Below, piece by piece: positions 25,660 to 34,664 of a stretch of 44,899 nucleotides of DNA. This stretch comes from an uncultured Octadecabacter sp. (GTDB taxonomy: Bacteria; Pseudomonadota; Alphaproteobacteria; Rhodobacterales; Rhodobacteraceae), in contig CALAGN010000050.1 in assembly GCA_937891785.1 (NCBI GenBank), forward strand, positions 1-44,899. The letters are read 5' to 3'. The position numbers and the translations under genes were made by a program. Position 1 is the first letter of the stretch. Each line of letters starts with the position of its first letter. Below the pieces are notes generated by a model. The model was not told the origin of the DNA, ran no database searches, and was given only the letters and a program-made list of their open reading frames with translations.

Positions 25660-26967
25660 GTGAAGTATATGATGACCTATGACATGATGGAAAGCATGCG
25701 CAACACCAACCAATGGTTGGGCGCAACGGCCCGTGCATTTGCATCCTACCCTGCGATGGCGGTCTTTCCCAATCCCGCGATCGGTATGATCGAGGCGTGG
25801 GGCGAAGTCACAGAACGGTCGTTCAGCCGCATGGTTGCTAAACCCGATTGGGGTATCAGCACCTTCACTTGCGAAGATGGCAGGGACCATATGGTCAGCA
25901 TTAACACCGTCGTCAAACGCCCGTTCGGTGATCTGATCCATTTCGCAGTGCCCGGCCGCAAGGCACGCAGCCGCCGCGTTTTGCTGGTTGCGCCGATGTC
26001 AGGCCACTATGCGACGCTATTACGCAAAACCGTGATATCCCTGCTGGTGGATTGCGAAGTTTACATCACCGACTGGCACAACGCCCGCGACATCCCGGTC
26101 AGCGAAGGCAAGTTCGACGTCGAAGACTACACCCTCTACCTTGTTGAATTTATGAAGGCTTTGGGCAACGACATCCACGTTATTGCCGTCTGCCAACCTG
26201 TGCCGCTGACCCTTGCGGCTACAGCCTATTTGGCCGAGGAAGATCCAGCAGCGCAGCCCGCATCCCTCACCTTGATCGGCGGCCCTGTCGACCCCGAGGC
26301 GAACCATACCGAAGTCACTGATTTTGGTCGTTCCGTCACTATGGGCCAGTTGGAGCAGACCGCGATCCAGCGGGTTGGTTTTAAATATGCAGGCGTTGGC
26401 CGCAAGGTTTATCCCGGACTTTTGCAACTTGCCTCGTTCATCTCGATGAATGGTGAAACCCACGCGGATGCTTTCAAAGACCAGATCATGCGGGTCGCCA
26501 AGGGCGAAGGCGGTGAGCATGACAAGCACAACACATTCTACGACGAATATCTCTCAGTGATGGACATGCCGGCCGAATTCTATCTGTCCACGGTCGAGCG
26601 CATCTTCAAAGGGCGCGATATTGCCCGTAATGATTTCTGGGTGGAAGGCAAAAAGGTCGATTTAGGCAAAATCACAACCGTCGCCGTCAATATCGTCGAG
26701 GGCGAAGACGACGATATCTCGGCCCCCGGTCAGTGTCTGGCCGCTTTGGATCTTCTGACAAGCCTGCCTGACGACAAGAAGGCCGCGCACCTTGAACCGG
26801 GTGCGGGCCACTATGGTATCTTTGCCGGGAGCAGCTGGCGTAATAATATCCGCCCGCTGGTGTTGGACTTTATTGACGCCAACAGCGGCGATCCAACGCG
26901 CAAGATGCGCAAAGCCAAACATGTCGACCTACCTCGCGACGCGGGGCTGGAAAACGTCGAAGTTTAA
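25660..26967 (+). CDS. phaZ: Intracellular polyhydroxyalkanoate depolymerase
   Basis: Mobilises stored PHA by cleaving the polyester. The 435-residue enzyme has the alpha/beta-hydrolase pattern of intracellular depolymerases that use Cys instead of Ser: VIAVCQP places the nucleophile at Cys178. The C-terminal EGEDDDISAPGQC and GAGHYGIFAGSSWR supply the Asp and His. There is no signal peptide. The GTG at 25660 is chosen because GGAGG lies at 25649-25653, seven bases upstream, and relatives start near KYMMTYD; the frame is open further upstream inside phaC. A short terminator-like hairpin follows the stop. Confidence 0.94.
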   Translation: MKYMMTYDMMESMRNTNQWLGATARAFASYPAMAVFPNPAIGMIEAWGEVTERSFSRMVAKPDWGISTFTCEDGRDHMVSINTVVKRPFGDLIHFAVPGRKARSRRVLLVAPMSGHYATLLRKTVISLLVDCEVYITDWHNARDIPVSEGKFDVEDYTLYLVEFMKALGNDIHVIAVCQPVPLTLAATAYLAEEDPAAQPASLTLIGGPVDPEANHTEVTDFGRSVTMGQLEQTAIQRVGFKYAGVGRKVYPGLLQLASFISMNGETHADAFKDQIMRVAKGEGGEHDKHNTFYDEYLSVMDMPAEFYLSTVERIFKGRDIARNDFWVEGKKVDLGKITTVAVNIVEGEDDDISAPGQCLAALDLLTSLPDDKKAAHLEPGAGHYGIFAGSSWRNNIRPLVLDFIDANSGDPTRKMRKAKHVDLPRDAGLENVEV

Positions 26968-26974
26968 TCGGATC

Positions 26975-26997
26975 GGGGCGCTACGGTGGCCCCTTTT
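26975..26997 (+). terminator. Short terminator-like hairpin after phaZ
   Basis: GGGGC (26975-26979) pairs with GCCCC (26989-26993) around a nine-base loop and is followed by TTTT, seven bases after the phaZ stop. It overlaps the end of the decayed methyltransferase gene on the other strand. Confidence 0.6.
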
Positions 26998-27372
26998 CAC
27001 ACGCGGCGCAGGGCGAACCCCGCTTTGATAGTCCAGACTTTCGACCAGCCGCCAGCAATTGCGCAAGGCAACCCGCGATATTGTCCGCCTCGTCCAGCAC
27101 AACACGTAACCCGCCCCGTTTCACGGCCCCTGCTAGGCGCGCGAACCCAGCGTTTCGCCGCGCTGCGTCAAGGATTATGTGGAGCGTGCGGTCGAACAAA
27201 ACGCAATCAAAGTCACCGTCTGGATCATAGGCTTCGACTCCCGCTACATAAACGGCAATGTCCAACCCTTTGGTAGCGGCAAATGCCCCTCAAGGAAATC
27301 TGTCAATGCCTTGCGGGGGTGGCCCAAGCGCGTCTGGCCCCTCTGCATAGTACTATCATATTTCACACTCAT
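26981..27372 (-). pseudogene. Decayed SAM-dependent methyltransferase gene
   Basis: From ATG 27370-27372 the frame reads MSVKYDSTMQRGQTRLGHPR then KALTDFLEGHLPLPKG, and stops at TAG 27244-27246. The sense continues in a different frame as LDIAVYVAGVEAYDPDGDFD and CVLFDRTLHIILDAARRNAG to a TAG at 26981-26983. The two parts together resemble a small class I methyltransferase, but the Gly-rich AdoMet motif expected between them is missing. This implies an internal deletion with frameshift. The ATG overlaps the TGA of the upstream hydrolase gene (ATGA), so the ancestral pair was an operon. The family assignment is from pattern only. Confidence 0.6.
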
Positions 27373-28079
27373 CGCAGCACCAACGGTTGTTTCATCCAAT
27401 CGCGAATGGCGCACGTGACAGCACTAGGCTGATCCAGAACCGGAAAATGCCCCGCCCCTTCAATCACGCGAAGCTGAGCAAATTCAATCAGCTGCGCCAT
27501 GAATTCATGGCGTTTTGGCGGCGTCAAACGGTCTTCGGCCCCACAAAGAATCAATACCGGCTGGCGAATTTTGCGCAGGGTCATTTGATGATCACGGCGG
27601 CGTTGCAGGGCACGTGTCTGGCGCACGAACACCTCGGTGCCCAAATCGGCGGCCATATCCAACATCAACGCCTGCTGTGCCATGCGGTCAGGCCCTTGGC
27701 GCAACACGTGCGGCAGCATTTGATCGCGGATCACCTCGAGCATGCGACCGGCCCGCGCACCAACAATCTGCGGTTCACGGGCTGCGGCCTCTTGTGGGGT
27801 TTCGGCCAGCGGCGACGTGTCCATCAGGGCCAATCGCGTTATCCGTTCAGGGGCGCGGCGCACGATTTCGAGCGCAACGATCCCGCCCATCGACAACCCT
27901 GCCAGCGCAAATTTCGCAGGTGCAAGCGACAGAATCTGGCTCGCAATCTCCTCGATCCGTTCACCACCCGTGATCGGTGCGGTCATCACTGCCATATCGG
28001 TAGAAAGTGCGAAAATCTGCGGGGCGAAAATGCGCGCATCGCACATCATACCCGGTAACAAGACCAGTGGTTCGTTCAT
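27369..28079 (-). CDS. Alpha/beta hydrolase
   Basis: The 236-residue soluble hydrolase has the oxyanion segment LLPGMMCD (about 7-14), the nucleophile elbow LAGLSMGGIVALE (about 68-80, Ser in GLSMG), the acid in ILCGAEDRLTPP (about 184-195) and the catalytic His in IEGAGHFPVLDQP (about 216-228). The triad is intact. The substrate is unknown. ATG 28077-28079 is preferred over an upstream in-frame ATG because GAGGAT precedes it and the family N-terminus is short. It is followed in the ATGA register by a decayed methyltransferase gene. Confidence 0.87.
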   Translation of the reverse strand: MNEPLVLLPGMMCDARIFAPQIFALSTDMAVMTAPITGGERIEEIASQILSLAPAKFALAGLSMGGIVALEIVRRAPERITRLALMDTSPLAETPQEAAAREPQIVGARAGRMLEVIRDQMLPHVLRQGPDRMAQQALMLDMAADLGTEVFVRQTRALQRRRDHQMTLRKIRQPVLILCGAEDRLTPPKRHEFMAQLIEFAQLRVIEGAGHFPVLDQPSAVTCAIRDWMKQPLVLR

Positions 28080-28326
28080 TACAATCCTCGCCAGCTGGCC
28101 CCCGAATTGGAACGCCACTTGGGGTAATTGATGCCCGTTCATGGCTGGTTGACGCAACCTAAATCTGCCCCGCATCAGGCAGGAATGACGATGCCTGGAT
28201 CGCTTCAGTGCGGGATCGAACGCAGAGCTGCCACCTTGACCCGACCCGCTAAAATCGGGCTCATGAAACCTTGCGTCGCGGCGCGCGCTGGATTATCCCG
28301 CCCCTCTTTGATTGTGGGAATGCGTA

Positions 28327-29562
28327 ATGGGCAGCGACAGGCTTGGCATAGACTTTGGCACATCCAACACGGCCGCGGCTGTGATGGTGGACGCTAAACC
28401 CTATATCATCCCGCTTGAGGCCGGAGCTGAAACCCTGCCAACGGCGGTATTTCTTGATTTCAGCCAACGCCAGACACTTTACGGAAGTGCGGCCATTTCA
28501 GCCCTAATTGACGGGCGCGAAGGGCGGTTCATGCGCGCGCTCAAGTCGGTGCTAGGCACTCCCCTGATGCATGAAAAGCGCCAATTCATGCAGGAGCGCC
28601 TGACACTGGTCGAGATCACGGCGCGGTTTCTGGCACGCGTCAAATCACAAGCCGAAACACATTGCAGACGGCCCTTTCCGCGCGCGTTATCAGGGCGGCC
28701 AGTGCAGTTCCATTCGGCCAATCCTGACCGCAACGCTCGCGCTTTGGATGATCTGCACGCCTGCTATCTTGCTGCGGGATTCGAGGACGTTGCGTTTTTG
28801 CCCGAACCTGAAGCTGCAGCGCTGGCATCCGGCCCCTTGTCGGGCGGTGTCGGGCTGATTGTCGATATCGGCGGCGGCACGTCAGATTTCACGGTGTTCG
28901 AACAGGTCAGCGGGAAAACAAAGATCATCGCCAGTCACGGCGTGCGCATCGGCGGCACAGATTTCGACAAAGCGTTAAGCCTTGCGCATGTAATGCCCCT
29001 GTTTGGCAAGGGCAGCCTGATCCGTGCCGAAATCGGCCCGAAAACCCACCCTGCTCCGGCCAAGATTTTCAACGAACTTGCCACATGGGAAAAGATTCCG
29101 TTCCTTTATTCCGGCGAGGTCACGCGCGATGTCGCCCGTATGGCCAAGCTGGCGCAGGAGCCAGACAAATTGGCCCGCCTGTCCGAAGTTCTGGATATGC
29201 ATTTGGGTCATGATGTTGCCTTTGCGGTGGAACGGGGCAAGATCGGCGCGAACCGTGATGGTGGCGTCGGGCGGGTCGATTTGTCGGTCGTGCAACGTGG
29301 CCTTGGCGCGATGATTGCGCCGGTGGATTTGCAGGCTGGTTTGGGCGGGTTTGCCGCCGATATTCGCGCCGCCGCCGCGACGACGCTGGCAATGGCCGAT
29401 TGCCCGCCTGATGCCATATCGCGCGTGGTTCTGGTCGGCGGATCAAGCCTGCTGCGCGTGGTCTCGGACGCCGTTGCGACACTTTTGCCGAACGCCGAAA
29501 TGGCCTATGGCAACGCCTTTACAGCGATCGTGGACGGGTTGGCGATTGCGGCGGCAGATTAG
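28327..29562 (+). CDS. Hsp70-family protein (YegD-like)
   Basis: The 411-residue protein has the actin/Hsp70 ATPase fold: phosphate 1 loop GIDFGTSNTAAAV (about 7-19), phosphate 2 loop GLIVDIGGGTSDFTVFE (about 178-194) and adenosine loop VVLVGGSSLLRVV. It lacks the C-terminal peptide-binding domain of DnaK, as in YegD. It may act as a specialised chaperone or regulator; clients are unknown. The 3' end overlaps the convergent hydrolase gene by four bases. Confidence 0.9.
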   Translation: MGSDRLGIDFGTSNTAAAVMVDAKPYIIPLEAGAETLPTAVFLDFSQRQTLYGSAAISALIDGREGRFMRALKSVLGTPLMHEKRQFMQERLTLVEITARFLARVKSQAETHCRRPFPRALSGRPVQFHSANPDRNARALDDLHACYLAAGFEDVAFLPEPEAAALASGPLSGGVGLIVDIGGGTSDFTVFEQVSGKTKIIASHGVRIGGTDFDKALSLAHVMPLFGKGSLIRAEIGPKTHPAPAKIFNELATWEKIPFLYSGEVTRDVARMAKLAQEPDKLARLSEVLDMHLGHDVAFAVERGKIGANRDGGVGRVDLSVVQRGLGAMIAPVDLQAGLGGFAADIRAAAATTLAMADCPPDAISRVVLVGGSSLLRVVSDAVATLLPNAEMAYGNAFTAIVDGLAIAAAD

Positions 29563-30296
29563 GCGCAGCCCAGCACCGTGGTGATGGTTTCTGTGATCAG
29601 ATCAAGGCAGGTCTCATCGGAAAAGCGGTGATCCGCGCCGTCCACAAGAGTCAGGCGCATGTCTGACCCGGTGGCATGATCCAGCAAGCGCAATGCCACA
29701 GATGTTTCCACATCGGCGTCCGCCGTGCCTTGCAAGAACCGCACAGGAAACGGCAGGTTCAACGGCGCGCGCAACACAAGATTTTCGCGCCCGTCCTCGA
29801 TCAGGCGGCCCGTGATAATATAGGGATCACCGTAGTCAGATGGCAGCGCGACCTGCCCGTCAGCGTCCAGTGCAGCCCGTTGGGCCGCGTCAAACCCCGC
29901 CCACATACTGTCTTCGGTAAAATCCGGCGCGGCGGCGACGGTCACAAGACCAGCGATCTTGTCCGGCATTGCGCGGGCCACAAGCAGGGAAATCCATCCG
30001 CCCATGCTTGAGCCGACCAACACAACGGGGCCGTTGATCACGCTCAGCGCCGCGCAGGCATCCTGAAACCAGTCGCCAATCGCGCCGTCGCTAAATTTGC
30101 CGCTACTTTCGCCGTGCCCGGAGTAGTCAAAGCGCAAGAACGCGCGGCCCGATCTGACCGCCCAGTCTTGCAGATGCACCGCCTTGGTGCCCGCCATGTC
30201 AGATTTAAATCCGCCTAAGAATACCACGGCGGGGCCATTGCCCTGCGTCAAATAATAGGCGATGCGTCGTCCCTGGGGTGTTTCTATAAACTGCAT
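29559..30296 (-). CDS. Alpha/beta hydrolase
   Basis: The 245-residue soluble hydrolase begins MQFIETPQGRRIAYYLTQGN. It has the oxyanion region VVFLGGFKSDMAG, the RFDYSGHGESSGKF loop, the nucleophile elbow LVGSSMGGWISLL (about 92-104), the acid in FLQGTADADVE and the His in VDGADHRFSDE. Short roseobacter proteins of this type resemble peptidase S9/BAAT-like hydrolases. The natural substrate cannot be deduced. It is divergent from thrS. Confidence 0.87.
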   Translation of the reverse strand: MQFIETPQGRRIAYYLTQGNGPAVVFLGGFKSDMAGTKAVHLQDWAVRSGRAFLRFDYSGHGESSGKFSDGAIGDWFQDACAALSVINGPVVLVGSSMGGWISLLVARAMPDKIAGLVTVAAAPDFTEDSMWAGFDAAQRAALDADGQVALPSDYGDPYIITGRLIEDGRENLVLRAPLNLPFPVRFLQGTADADVETSVALRLLDHATGSDMRLTLVDGADHRFSDETCLDLITETITTVLGCA

Positions 30297-30445
30297 GATT
30301 TCAATCCGTTGCGATGTATTTTGGTAATTCTATCGCAGCCGGCCGAAAAGGTCACGTGGTCGATTTGCACGCCTAAATCGTGACGACCTCTGCGCAGGGG
30401 TCGTGGCCTGCGCGCAATAGATACGAAGCGCAACATCAGCCATGC

Positions 30446-30474
30446 TTGACACCCCTTTTGCCAAACGCCATTTA
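30446..30474 (+). promoter_or_regulatory. Candidate promoter of thrS
   Basis: TTGACA at 30446-30451 is followed 17 bases later by CATTTA (30469-30474), a weak -10 element. It lies 63 bases upstream of the thrS ATG. The perfect -35 is the main support. Confidence 0.4.
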
Positions 30475-30536
30475 GGTCGCACATAAAACCCGCAACCGGG
30501 CGTTTCGTAGGCGCCAAAACGACGAGGAGCCGGCCC

Positions 30537-32483
30537 ATGGCCCAGATTTCCCTTACATTTCCCGACGGCAATTCACGTGATTTTGACGCAGGCGTCACAC
30601 CCGGCGAGGTGGCCAACGCTATTGCCACATCTCTTGGCAAAAAGGCGATCAGCGCGACAGTGAACGGCGCGCATTGGGACCTTCAGTGGCCCATTACAGC
30701 GGATGCCATCATCGCCATCAACACCATGAAGGACGAGGCGCCCGCGCTAGAATTAGTGCGCCACGACCTTGCCCATATCATGGCCCGCGCCGTGCAAGAA
30801 ATCTGGCCCGACGTGCAGGTCACAATCGGCCCAGTGATTGCAAACGGCTGGTATTACGACTTTGATCGCGCTGAACCATTCACGCCCGAAGACCTTGGCG
30901 CAATTGAGAAAAAGATGCGTGAGATCATCAACAAGCGTGATGCCGTGCGCACCGAAATCTGGGATCGCACCCGCGCAGTTAAGCATTATCAGGACGGCGG
31001 CGAACCTTATAAGGTTGAACTGATTGATAGCATTCCCGGTGACGAACCGCTGCGCATGTATTGGCATGGCGACTGGCAGGACCTTTGCCGTGGCCCGCAT
31101 TTGCAAAACACCGGACAAGTGCCCGCGGATTCGTTCAAGCTGATGTCGGTGGCCGGTGCCTATTGGCGCGGTGACAGTAATCGCGCGATGCTGCAGCGGA
31201 TTTACGGCGTGGCGTTTCTGAACAAGGAAGGCCTCAAAGCGCATTTGCATATGCTGGAACAGGCCGCGCTGCGTGATCACCGCAAGCTGGGCCGCGAGAT
31301 GAACCTGTTTCACATGCAAGAAGAAGCACCGGGGCAGATTTTCTGGCACCCGAACGGCTGGCGGATCTACACGACCTTGCAAGACTACATGCGCCGGATG
31401 CAAAGCCGTGATGGCTATGTCGAGGTGAATACGCCGCAGGTAGTGAGCCGAAAACTCTGGGAACAGTCGGGGCACTGGGACAACTACCAAGAACATATGT
31501 TCGTCGTCGAAGTCGACGAGGATCACGCGCGCGAAAAGACGGTCAATGCCCTCAAACCGATGAATTGCCCGTGCCACGTGCAGATTTTCAATCAGGGTTT
31601 GAAATCCTATCGCGACCTGCCACTCCGCATGGCCGAATTTGGATCATGTAACCGCTACGAACCCTCGGGTGCGCTGCACGGCATCATGCGCGTGCGCGGC
31701 TTTACGCAAGACGATGCACATATCTTCTGTACCAAGGACCAGATCGAGGACGAAGCCAAAAAGTTCATCCGCTTTCTGGCCAAAATCTATTCCGACCTTG
31801 GATTCGACAATTGGCGGATCAAACTGTCGACGCGCCCGGAAAAGCGGATCGGGACGGAAGAAAGCTGGGACTTTGCCGAAGGTGCGCTTGCGGCGGCGGT
31901 CAAAGCTGGCGGCCATGACTTTGAAATTTTCGAAGGCGAAGGCGCGTTTTACGGCCCCAAGCTGGAATTCGTGCTGACCGATGCGATCGGACGCGATTGG
32001 CAGTGCGGCACGCTTCAGGTTGACCCAAACCTGCCCGAGCGCCTGAACGCCAGTTACATCGGCGAGGACGGCGGCAAACACCGCCCCATCATGCTGCACC
32101 GCGCAACGCTGGGCAGCTTTGAGCGCTTCATCGGCATCCTGATCGAAGAACACGCGGGCAAGCTGCCGTTTTGGATCGCTCCGCGTCAGGTGGTTGTGAC
32201 GACCATCGTGTCGGACGCGGATGACTACGCCCATGAAATCGTCGCGGCCCTACAAGCCGTCGGTGTGCGCGCCGAGGCCGATACCCGCAACGAAAAAATC
32301 AACTACAAGGTCCGCGAGCACAGCCTTGGCAAAGTGCCGGTGATCCTGGCAATCGGGCAGCGTGAAGTCGAAGAACGCAGCGTGTCTGTGCGCCGTCTTG
32401 GCCAAAAGCAGTCAAATGTTACAAGTCTCGACGAAATCGTCGCGCAGCTGAAAATCGAAGCAACACCGCCCGACCTTTTGTAA
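30537..32483 (+). CDS. thrS: Threonyl-tRNA synthetase
   Basis: Charges tRNA-Thr. The 648-residue chain has all expected parts: TGS domain (1-62), editing domain with the HxxxH zinc-like motif at His76/His80 ([11 protein letters not shown]), the class II catalytic core with Cys in [12 protein letters not shown], motif 2 [15 protein letters not shown] and motif 3 [18 protein letters not shown]. The C-terminal anticodon-binding domain (from about 545) follows. No T-box leader is visible upstream. GGAG lies seven bases before the ATG. Confidence 0.97.
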   Translation: MAQISLTFPDGNSRDFDAGVTPGEVANAIATSLGKKAISATVNGAHWDLQWPITADAIIAINTMKDEAPALELVRHDLAHIMARAVQEIWPDVQVTIGPVIANGWYYDFDRAEPFTPEDLGAIEKKMREIINKRDAVRTEIWDRTRAVKHYQDGGEPYKVELIDSIPGDEPLRMYWHGDWQDLCRGPHLQNTGQVPADSFKLMSVAGAYWRGDSNRAMLQRIYGVAFLNKEGLKAHLHMLEQAALRDHRKLGREMNLFHMQEEAPGQIFWHPNGWRIYTTLQDYMRRMQSRDGYVEVNTPQVVSRKLWEQSGHWDNYQEHMFVVEVDEDHAREKTVNALKPMNCPCHVQIFNQGLKSYRDLPLRMAEFGSCNRYEPSGALHGIMRVRGFTQDDAHIFCTKDQIEDEAKKFIRFLAKIYSDLGFDNWRIKLSTRPEKRIGTEESWDFAEGALAAAVKAGGHDFEIFEGEGAFYGPKLEFVLTDAIGRDWQCGTLQVDPNLPERLNASYIGEDGGKHRPIMLHRATLGSFERFIGILIEEHAGKLPFWIAPRQVVVTTIVSDADDYAHEIVAALQAVGVRAEADTRNEKINYKVREHSLGKVPVILAIGQREVEERSVSVRRLGQKQSNVTSLDEIVAQLKIEATPPDLL

Positions 32484-32507
32484 CATTCCAGTGCTGGAAC
32501 CTGTAAC

Positions 32508-32540
32508 AGACCCGTCCGCAGAAATGTGGGCGGGTCTTTG
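32508..32540 (+). terminator. Rho-independent terminator of thrS
   Basis: AGACCCGTCC (32508-32517) pairs with GGGCGGGTCT (32528-32537) with one T-G wobble and is followed by TT. It lies 24 bases after the thrS stop. Confidence 0.8.
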
Positions 32541-32711
32541 CGTTCAAGGCTTTAAGGTGTTTCTGCATGTGCGAAATCCATAACGGGCGGTAACGCGCGC
32601 GCGATGCACGGGGCTGTGAGTGGCCCAATACGTGTTGGACACACTACGGTTTGGGCAGTCGAACGGATCAACCCTCGGCGACTGTTTGAAACCAAACCTT
32701 AGGAAAACCTT

Positions 32712-33014
32712 ATGTCCAATACTTACAGATCCCTTGCGATTGCTGCCTCTGTCGCCACTGCTTTTGCTGGCCTTGCTTCGACTGCCCACGCGGCTGACGA
32801 AGAGAAATGCTTTGGCATTTCGCTGGCTGGCGAAAATGGCTGTGCGGCTGGCCCTGGCACAACATGTGCAGGCACTTCGACAATTGATTATCAAGGCAAT
32901 GCTTGGTCACTGGTCCCCGAAGGCACCTGTGAAACCACAATGATCGAAGCCATGGGCGACACCCCTGCGCGGTCGGGATCACTTGTTGAGCTGGATCGCG
33001 ACGTGCCCGCATAA
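32712..33014 (+). CDS. bufA: Bufferin-type RiPP precursor (DUF2282)
   Basis: The 100-residue precursor has an N-terminal Sec signal peptide ([20 protein letters not shown], then ASTAHA) and a mature part with four cysteines: Cys33 (EEKCFG), Cys44 (ENGCAAG), Cys52 (GTTCAGTS) and Cys73 (EGTCET). This spacing and the [14 protein letters not shown] core match BufA1-type bufferins, periplasmic copper-binding peptides. In characterised cases the two central Cys are converted to thiooxazole heterocycles by a DUF692 enzyme. The next three genes are the expected partners. AGGAAA precedes the ATG. A perfect hairpin lies between this gene and the maturase gene. Confidence 0.87.
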   Translation: MSNTYRSLAIAASVATAFAGLASTAHAADEEKCFGISLAGENGCAAGPGTTCAGTSTIDYQGNAWSLVPEGTCETTMIEAMGDTPARSGSLVELDRDVPA

Positions 33015-33023
33015 GTTGACATG

Positions 33024-33049
33024 GTAAGGTGGGTCACGGCCCACCTTAC
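33024..33049 (+). terminator. Attenuator-like hairpin after the bufferin precursor gene
   Basis: GTAAGGTGGG (33024-33033) pairs perfectly with CCCACCTTAC (33040-33049) around a six-base loop, ten bases after the bufA stop. TGCAAC follows rather than a T run, so partial termination or mRNA stabilisation is likely. This would favour precursor over enzyme. The hairpin also argues against the ATG at 33021 as the maturase start. Confidence 0.75.
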
Positions 33050-33074
33050 TGCAACTAGACGACTGGATTTCCCG

Positions 33075-33923
33075 ATGTTCGATGCCCCCCAAAAGATGCT
33101 GACTGCCCTGCCCGGCGTTGGCTACAAGCCGCAGCATTTCGCGGCGATTATGGAAAATCCTGCGCCCGTCGGCTGGCTCGAAATCCACGCGGAAAACTAC
33201 ATGGTTGATGGTGGCCGCCCTTTGGCGCAAATGCGCGCCCTGTCCGAGCGCTTCCCGATCTCGGTGCATGGTGTGGGTCTGTCGATTGGCGGCGAAGGCC
33301 CGCTTGATCCCGACCACCTTGCCCGTCTGAAACACCTTTGCGATTGGCTGAACCCTGCCAGCTTTTCCGAACATCTTGCGTGGTCCACGCACGATTCTCA
33401 TTTCCTGAACGACCTGCTGCCGCTGCCCTATGCAGCCGGCACCCTGGCGCGCGTGGCCGATCATATTGATCACGTCCAAAACGCGCTGGGTCGGCAGATG
33501 TTGCTTGAAAACCCATCTTCCTACCTCGCTTTCGAAGACAGCGAGATGACTGAAACAGATTTCCTGCGCGAAATCGTGCGCGCCACCGGATGTGGCCTGC
33601 TGCTGGATGTGAACAACGTTTTTGTGTCAGCGACAAACCTCGGCTACTCGCCGCAGGGTTATATCGACGACTACCCTTTGTCGGCAGTTGGTGAAATCCA
33701 CCTTGGTGGCCATGACGAAGACGCAGACGAGCACGGCGCGCCGCTCTTGATTGACAGCCACGGCCGCGAAGTCGTCGATCCGGTTTGGGCGTTGCTGGAT
33801 CACACATTGACGCAATCGGGCCCGCGACCGCTGCTGATAGAATGGGACACGAACGTTCCTGAATGGGATGTGCTGGCCGCTGAGGCCAAGCGCGCAGATG
33901 CCGCGCTTGCGGTGTTCGCATGA
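33075..33923 (+). CDS. bufB: MNIO/DUF692 bufferin maturation enzyme
   Basis: This iron-dependent oxidative enzyme of the DUF692 (MNIO) family would modify cysteines of the precursor encoded upstream. The 282-residue TIM-barrel protein shows the family metal-ligand blocks: [56 protein letters not shown] and [11 protein letters not shown] 33075 is chosen over ATG 33021 because the latter lies next to the hairpin and adds a non-conserved lead; relatives begin shortly before [10 protein letters not shown]. The stop overlaps the start of the partner gene (ATGA). Confidence 0.92.
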   Translation: MFDAPQKMLTALPGVGYKPQHFAAIMENPAPVGWLEIHAENYMVDGGRPLAQMRALSERFPISVHGVGLSIGGEGPLDPDHLARLKHLCDWLNPASFSEHLAWSTHDSHFLNDLLPLPYAAGTLARVADHIDHVQNALGRQMLLENPSSYLAFEDSEMTETDFLREIVRATGCGLLLDVNNVFVSATNLGYSPQGYIDDYPLSAVGEIHLGGHDEDADEHGAPLLIDSHGREVVDPVWALLDHTLTQSGPRPLLIEWDTNVPEWDVLAAEAKRADAALAVFA

Positions 33924-34654
33924 ACGTCACGCAGGCCACATTTCGCGCCGCGATCTTTGATGCAAAATTGCCCGCGCCCAAAGGGCTAGCCGATGGCCAA
34001 GGCCGCACGGCTGGAAAACGATTTGATGTCTATCGCAACAACGTCGCCGTCAGCCTGTCGGATGCGCTGGAAACAGCCTTTCCTGTGGCCCGAAAACTCG
34101 TGGGCGACGCATTTTTCCATGCGATGGCAGGGGTTTACCTGCGTAGCTACCCGCCAAATTCACCATTGATGATGTTTTACGGCGCGCAGATGCCTGCGTT
34201 TCTGGCGGATTTCCCACCTGCCGCCAGCCTGCCCTATCTTGCGGACATCGCCCGTCTGGAATTGGCGCTACGCCACGCTTATCACGCCGCCGATGCCAGC
34301 CCCGTACCCGCCGATGCGCTGTCCAATTTGGCGCCCGAAACATTAGGCGACCTGCGCTTTTTCCTTGCCCCCGCGTTGCACATCGTCGCTTCGCCCTATC
34401 CCATTCACGGGATTTGGCGCGCAAATATGGCCGGTGATGCGGCCACGTAGGGCCACGAAACCGTGCTGATTACCCGCCCCTATCTGGACCCGCAAATGCA
34501 TGTGATCTCACCCGCCGCCGCGCGCTTTGTCGTCGCACTTCAAACTGATGCGACCCTTGCAAATGCCGCGGATGTAGCCGGTGATACCCTTGATCTAGGC
34601 GCAATCCTTGGGCTCTTGCTGTCGCAACGTGCCATCACTAAAATTAAGCCCTGA
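33920..34654 (+). pseudogene. bufC: DUF2063 bufferin partner gene with in-frame TAG
   Basis: The DUF2063 partner binds the precursor for the MNIO enzyme. The frame from ATG 33920 encodes FRAAIFDAKLPAPKGL, KRFDVYRNNVAVSLSDALET, AFPVARKLVGDAFFHAMAG and LPYLADIARLELALRHAYHA, then stops at TAG 34448-34450 after 176 residues. The same frame continues without a gap as GHETVLITRPYLDPQMHVIS and ends AITKIKP at 34654, giving 244 residues with the stop read through. The lost 68 residues form the conserved C-terminal part. One base change (for example from TGG or CAG) explains the stop. It may be a true nonsense mutation, a polymorphism or a sequence error. Confidence 0.82.
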
Positions 34655-34664
34655 AAGGCCAGAC

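Noticed and set aside
28080-28326. A small RNA or tRNA gene in the gap before the Hsp70-like gene
   Set aside because: No cloverleaf, no strong hairpin with U tract and no convincing promoter spacing were found; I see nothing definite in this stretch.
30297-30536. A T-box or other riboswitch upstream of thrS
   Set aside because: No T-box sequence or large conserved structure was seen, and such leaders are not typical of alphaproteobacterial thrS.
30753-31577. A 274-codon open frame antisense to thrS
   Set aside because: It lies entirely within the catalytic and editing domains of threonyl-tRNA synthetase and shows no domain of its own.
34448-34450. The TAG in the DUF2063 gene as a recoded amino acid
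   Set aside because: No pyrrolysine machinery is expected in this group and TAG is used as a normal stop by other genes here, for example 3096-3098 and 19973-19975.
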